The notes beneath the pieces are model-generated. The model saw only the letters and a program-made list of their open reading frames with translations. It was not told the DNA's origin and did no database searches. Source: Kiritimatiellia bacterium (lineage in GTDB: Bacteria > Verrucomicrobiota > Kiritimatiellia > RFP12 > UBA1067). Taken from it: a stretch of 9,172 nt of DNA. Below, piece by piece: positions 6,266-9,172 of the stretch. The stretch lies in NCBI GenBank assembly GCA_900767325.1, contig CAAFYT010000077.1, forward strand, positions 1 to 9,172, read 5' to 3'. The number at the start of each line of letters is the position of its first letter. The first letter of the stretch is position 1. Both the position numbers and the translations under genes were made by a program.

Positions 6266-7906
6266 TTACTCCTTTGCTTTTGTGAACGGTTTGAAGGCGT
6301 AGCCAGCCCAACTGACCCCCTTGTGATTCGAGAATTCAAGCGTGTTGAGACGCACCGCGTGAACGAGGATCGAAAGCCCGGCCATCGCCAGGTTGAGCGA
6401 GTGTCCGACGAGGAGGATCGCCGCCATCATCACGGCAAGCAGCGCCTTCGCCCAGATTGACGAGCCGCCATCCATGAGCCCCACCGCCATCGAATTGAAG
6501 TTCTCCGCGACCTTGACGGACGCGAGCCCGACCGCAAAGAGACGCACGTACGAAATGATGTCTCCAAGCGCGCTCATGATATTGAGCGGCAGCATCCCCA
6601 ACTCGGCGCCGCGACTCTTGAGTTCACTCGGCTTCACCGTGAAGCCAAATACCGCGACAAGCGATACGCCGAACATCCAAAACGCCCATGTCGGAATGCC
6701 GGCGAAGATGCCGACGATTGAGTTGGTTACGAAATACATGAACAGCAGAACCCCCGCCCAGCCGAATTCCGCCACGCACGTCGAATCGTTCAGCTTGCAC
6801 AAGCCGTTCCAAAGCCGCGCCAGCATCAGGTGCGACACGCCAATCGTAAAGCAAAGAAGCATCATGTTGTGGTAGCTCGGATCCGCAAGCCACTTCACCG
6901 TCGGCCAGTTCGCGCACCATGGCAGCCCCGCGCCAAACCACGTATTGGAAAGACAGCCCCAGAGGATCGTCGCCGACGAGAACACGACCAGGAGGGCAAA
7001 CCACGCCCGCGGGAGTCTTTTTCGCAGGAGCAATGTGCCACCGAGAAAGATCGCCCCGTAGGCGCCATCGCCGACCAGCATCGCGAAAAAGAGCGAGAAG
7101 TAGCACATGAACGGAACCGAGACATCGGCTTCGGTGTAGGCGGGGGCGATGCCGAGCCCGTTGAAGAGCGCCTTCATCGGCCGGAAGATCCTCGGCGGTT
7201 CAATGAGCGTCGGCGGAGTCTCCGCACCTTCGCTCGCACGCAGCAGAACGCCCCAGCCGTTCGCGCGGGCCTCGTCGCGGATTCGGCCCTCCTGCACGGC
7301 GGGAACCCAACCCGAGATCACCGCAACCAGCCCCTTCTCCCGCAGGAGCTCCGCCGCCTGCGCGAACGACAGGACATCAACGAGCTGCGGAAAGGCCTTG
7401 AGGATCGCCCGGTCGTCTCCAGCAGCCAGCTTCGCCGTATCGATGCCGATTCGGTTGATGACACGCGACAGCTTCTCGCGCATCCGCGAAAGGCGCATCG
7501 CCGGAAGCTTCGCCGGCAAAATCTCCCGCAGTTCGCCCGCCTTCTCCAGCATTCGCCGCGCGAGTTCGGGATCGAAGTCCCCATAGGACTCGTACTGGCG
7601 GATCTCGCGTTCAAGCCGATCACGTTCGGCGGCGAGCGTCTCACGGTCGGCGGCGAGCGCCAGCACATTCTCGACCGTCAGCGGGCGGACGTCGAAATCA
7701 TCGCGCGATGAACCGCCGCGCGCCTTGACGATCAGCCGAACGGCTTTTTCCGCATCCTCAAGCCCCGTTCGCGCCGCCACCACCTCCGCACCTTGCGCCG
7801 AGGCGAGATCGAAGTGCACGACCCCGAGCTGACGCAACTTCTCGAGCGTCGAAGCTCGGTCGGCCGCCGTGCAGACGAGATCGAGATGCCGCATCCTCAC
7901 GATCAT
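6266..7906 (-). CDS. atpI: V/A-type ATPase subunit I (stator membrane subunit a)
   Basis: Complete 546-residue stator subunit that forms the ion half-channels facing the K ring. The N-terminal soluble part (1 to about 255) begins MIVRMRHLDLVCTAADR and has helical, probably coiled-coil stretches at about 84-130. The C-terminal part has seven to eight membrane segments from about residue 262. ISYVRLFAVGLA (451-462) contains the essential-type Arg455 facing the ring, and GHSLNLAMAGLSILVHAVRL (501-520) followed by EF (524-525) is the conserved last-helix block. Length is at the short end for the family, which often exceeds 600 residues. The start overlaps the atpD stop as ATGA, with GAGGTGG a few bases upstream, and fits the family's usual M..M...L start. 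The frame is open further upstream into atpD, but that is a shadow. Confidence 0.96.
   Translation of the reverse strand: MIVRMRHLDLVCTAADRASTLEKLRQLGVVHFDLASAQGAEVVAARTGLEDAEKAVRLIVKARGGSSRDDFDVRPLTVENVLALAADRETLAAERDRLEREIRQYESYGDFDPELARRMLEKAGELREILPAKLPAMRLSRMREKLSRVINRIGIDTAKLAAGDDRAILKAFPQLVDVLSFAQAAELLREKGLVAVISGWVPAVQEGRIRDEARANGWGVLLRASEGAETPPTLIEPPRIFRPMKALFNGLGIAPAYTEADVSVPFMCYFSLFFAMLVGDGAYGAIFLGGTLLLRKRLPRAWFALLVVFSSATILWGCLSNTWFGAGLPWCANWPTVKWLADPSYHNMMLLCFTIGVSHLMLARLWNGLCKLNDSTCVAEFGWAGVLLFMYFVTNSIVGIFAGIPTWAFWMFGVSLVAVFGFTVKPSELKSRGAELGMLPLNIMSALGDIISYVRLFAVGLASVKVAENFNSMAVGLMDGGSSIWAKALLAVMMAAILLVGHSLNLAMAGLSILVHAVRLNTLEFSNHKGVSWAGYAFKPFTKAKE
6269..6274 (-). promoter_or_regulatory. 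Ribosome binding site of atpK
   Basis: AAGGAG on the minus strand lies nine bases before the atpK ATG and forms the last two codons of atpI. A second AAGGA overlaps the atpI stop. A strong site fits the need for many copies of the ring subunit relative to subunit I. Confidence 0.75.
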
Positions 7907-8517
7907 GCCGCCACCTCGCCTTCGCTCTCCGGCACACGCGACTTGGCGATCTTGCCCCGCATGACGGCAGCCGTCTGCTCGTCGCCCAGCGCGATCTTGA
8001 TCACGCGGATCGCCTCCTTGCACTCGGGGATCTTCACCTTCTCGAAGAGATTGACGCGCTGGCTGGTCTGCTGCAGCTCGAGGGTGATGAGTCGCCTCTG
8101 CTCCTCGTAGATCGCGCGTTCGCATTGGAGCGAGAGGATCTTCGTCGTGACCTCGACCGCCGAATCGACCCAGGCCGGCGTCTCCCATAGGTCGATCTCA
8201 CGGACCTCCGTCTCAATCGAATCGAACGTCGGGATCACAACGCCCGCGACATTGGCGATGCCCGTGTTGACGCTCTTCACCCTCACGAGCCCCGCGACAA
8301 GCGATTCATCCGTTGCGAAAAGCCCGACCCAGCGGTCGAGATCGGTTCGCACGGCGTGCTCCTCGGCGCTCGTCTCCTCCGCCTTGGCGACGATACTGGC
8401 AATCTCGCCCTGCAGCTGCTGTTTCTTGAGCTGAAGCATCGGCAGGAAGCGCTGAAACCTCTTCAGCGCGTCCATCTGGGCCTTCAGCTCCGTCTTCGTC
8501 AGTTTGACCTTCGCCAT
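7903..8517 (-). CDS. atpD: V/A-type ATPase subunit D (central rotor shaft)
   Basis: Complete 204-residue subunit D, the central stalk that couples the A/B catalytic head to the membrane rotor. It has the expected pattern of long helices at both ends: KLTKTELKAQMDALKRF (5-21) and LPMLQLKKQQLQGEI in the N-terminal helix, and the C-terminal block QRVNLFEKVKIPECKEAIRV followed by IKIALGDEQ and MRGKIAK, matching the RRVN.LE...IP...E.I..I...L.E......KIAK pattern of the family. The middle region (about 80-130) is the less conserved globular part. It starts 11 bases after the accA stop, with GAGG nine bases before the ATG. It overlaps atpI by ATGA. Subunits A, B, E and F are not in the window; they may lie beyond accA or elsewhere. 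Confidence 0.94.
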   Translation of the reverse strand: MAKVKLTKTELKAQMDALKRFQRFLPMLQLKKQQLQGEIASIVAKAEETSAEEHAVRTDLDRWVGLFATDESLVAGLVRVKSVNTGIANVAGVVIPTFDSIETEVREIDLWETPAWVDSAVEVTTKILSLQCERAIYEEQRRLITLELQQTSQRVNLFEKVKIPECKEAIRVIKIALGDEQTAAVMRGKIAKSRVPESEGEVAA

Positions 8518-8528
8518 GCGCTCCCGCC

Positions 8529-9172
8529 TCAGTGGAAGTTCCCCATTGCGCGCAACTTGTCGTAGCGTCGCGCCAGGAGCTCGTCGGTCGAAACGCCCTT
8601 GAGCGCGGCGAGCGCGGCGAGAACCGCCTTCTTCACCGCGATGCAGGCCGCCTTGCGATTCCTCTGCGCGCCGCCCGCGGGCTCCTTCACCAATTCGTCG
8701 ACCGCGCCCAGCTTCTTCAGGTCGGCCGCCGTGATCTTCAGCGCCTCGGCCGCCTCGGGCGCCTTCGAGCCGTCGCGCCAGAGGATGCCTGCGCAACCCT
8801 CGGGCGAAATCACCGAATAGACGGCGTTCTCCATCATCAGGATCCGGTCGCCAACCGCGATCGCCAGCGCGCCTCCGCTCCCGCCCTCGCCCGTGATCAC
8901 CACCACAATCGGCGTTCTGAGCCGGGAGAAGAACTCGAGCGACTTCGCGATCGCCTCGGCCTGCCCACGTTCCTCCGCCTCACGCCCGGGATAGGCGCCG
9001 GGCGTATCGACAAGCGTGACGATCGGCAGACGAAACCGCTCCGCCAGTTTCGCCAGACGCATCGCCTTGCGATACCCGTCGGGATTCGCCATCCCGAAGT
9101 TCGCCTCCATGTTCTCCTCGACCGTCGCGCCCTTGTGATGGCCGATAAGCAGAACCTTCTCCTTCCCAATCG
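8529..9172 (-). CDS. accA: Acetyl-CoA carboxylase carboxyltransferase subunit alpha, C-terminal part (runs off the right edge)
   Basis: The alpha subunit of the carboxyltransferase that, with AccD, moves the carboxyl group from biotin to acetyl-CoA to give malonyl-CoA for fatty acid synthesis. The last 213 codons are present; the family has about 320 residues, so roughly the first third lies outside. Conserved blocks are clear: LLIGHHKGAT, NFGMANPDGYRKAMRLAKLA, DTPGAYPGREAEERGQAEAI, GEGGSGGALAIAVGD and YSVISPEGCAGILWRD, all near-identical in pattern to Escherichia coli AccA, including the oxyanion-type GEGGSGGA loop. The C-terminus (LLARRYDKLRAMGNFH) is complete. An internal ATG at 9110 is not the start, because conserved sequence continues upstream to the edge. 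It lies directly before atpD, an uncommon neighbour. Confidence 0.96.
   Translation of the reverse strand, partial: IGKEKVLLIGHHKGATVEENMEANFGMANPDGYRKAMRLAKLAERFRLPIVTLVDTPGAYPGREAEERGQAEAIAKSLEFFSRLRTPIVVVITGEGGSGGALAIAVGDRILMMENAVYSVISPEGCAGILWRDGSKAPEAAEALKITAADLKKLGAVDELVKEPAGGAQRNRKAACIAVKKAVLAALAALKGVSTDELLARRYDKLRAMGNFH

Noticed and set aside
5763..6311. Upstream extension of the membrane protein frame through atpK.
   Set aside because: The extension reads atpK in a different frame and shows no membrane or family pattern; the TGATG start at 5762 gives a normal N-terminal hydrophobic segment.
8595..8625. Short tandem repeat of gagcgcggc in accA.
   Set aside because: It simply encodes an Ala-Leu-rich helix (LAALAAL) near the conserved C-terminus and needs no other explanation.
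7907..8796. Upstream extensions of the atpI frame into atpD and of the atpD frame into accA.
   Set aside because: Both extensions are shadows over genes with strong family matches; the chosen ATGs have ribosome sites and match the usual N-termini.
1..9172. Search for tRNA or rRNA genes, CRISPR repeats, insertion sequence ends and terminators.
   Set aside because: By eye I saw no tRNA-like or rRNA sequence, regularly spaced repeats, transposase genes or GC hairpin followed by a T run, and the coding density leaves almost no room.

Overview
The window is a GC-rich bacterial segment in which every gene I can support lies on the minus strand. Nine genes follow each other almost without gaps, so the transcription order runs from high to low coordinates. 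Both edge genes are cut: accA at the right end lacks its N-terminal part, and the mannose-1-phosphate guanylyltransferase at the left end lacks its C-terminal part. The largest space between genes is 11 bases. I see no room for a promoter, terminator, RNA gene, mobile element or CRISPR array, and no stretch over 300 bases lacks a gene.

Layout in transcription order: (1) acetyl-CoA carboxylase carboxyltransferase alpha subunit, accA (8529-9172, partial); (2-4) V/A-type ATPase subunits D, I and K (8517 down to 5762); (5) a multi-pass membrane protein resembling the YfhO / GT-C glycosyltransferase-like family (4158-5762); (6) a SpoU/TrmH RNA methyltransferase (3310-4167); (7) a Bat-type membrane-anchored von Willebrand factor A (VWA) protein (2326-3309); (8) a secreted protein with a transglutaminase-like Cys/His core and a C-terminal discoidin-like domain (308-2329); (9) mannose-1-phosphate guanylyltransferase (1-327, partial). 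Junctions are 11 nt, ATGA overlap, 6 nt, TGATG overlap, 10-nt overlap, 0 nt, ATGA overlap and 20-nt overlap. This points to one transcript with translational coupling.

The first block is ordinary housekeeping (malonyl-CoA synthesis and a rotary ATPase). The D-I-K order is the known tail of bacterial V-type ATPase operons. Subunit K keeps the polar residues that bind Na+ in the Enterococcus hirae rotor ring, so a sodium-coupled enzyme is a reasonable inference. The later block leans towards the cell envelope: a polytopic membrane protein, a Bat-like VWA protein, an exported transglutaminase-like protein and a nucleotide-sugar enzyme for GDP-mannose.

The organism cannot be fixed from sequence alone. 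A bacterial V-type ATPase, a Bat-type protein and an exported transglutaminase/discoidin protein in a high-GC genome would suit the Planctomycetes-Verrucomicrobia-Chlamydiae group (for example Kiritimatiellota, Lentisphaerota or Verrucomicrobiota); this is inference. I found no clear new defence or mobile system. The best leads are the VWA plus transglutaminase-like pair and its Cys-rich segment, accA joined to the V-ATPase genes, and the Na+ signature in subunit K.
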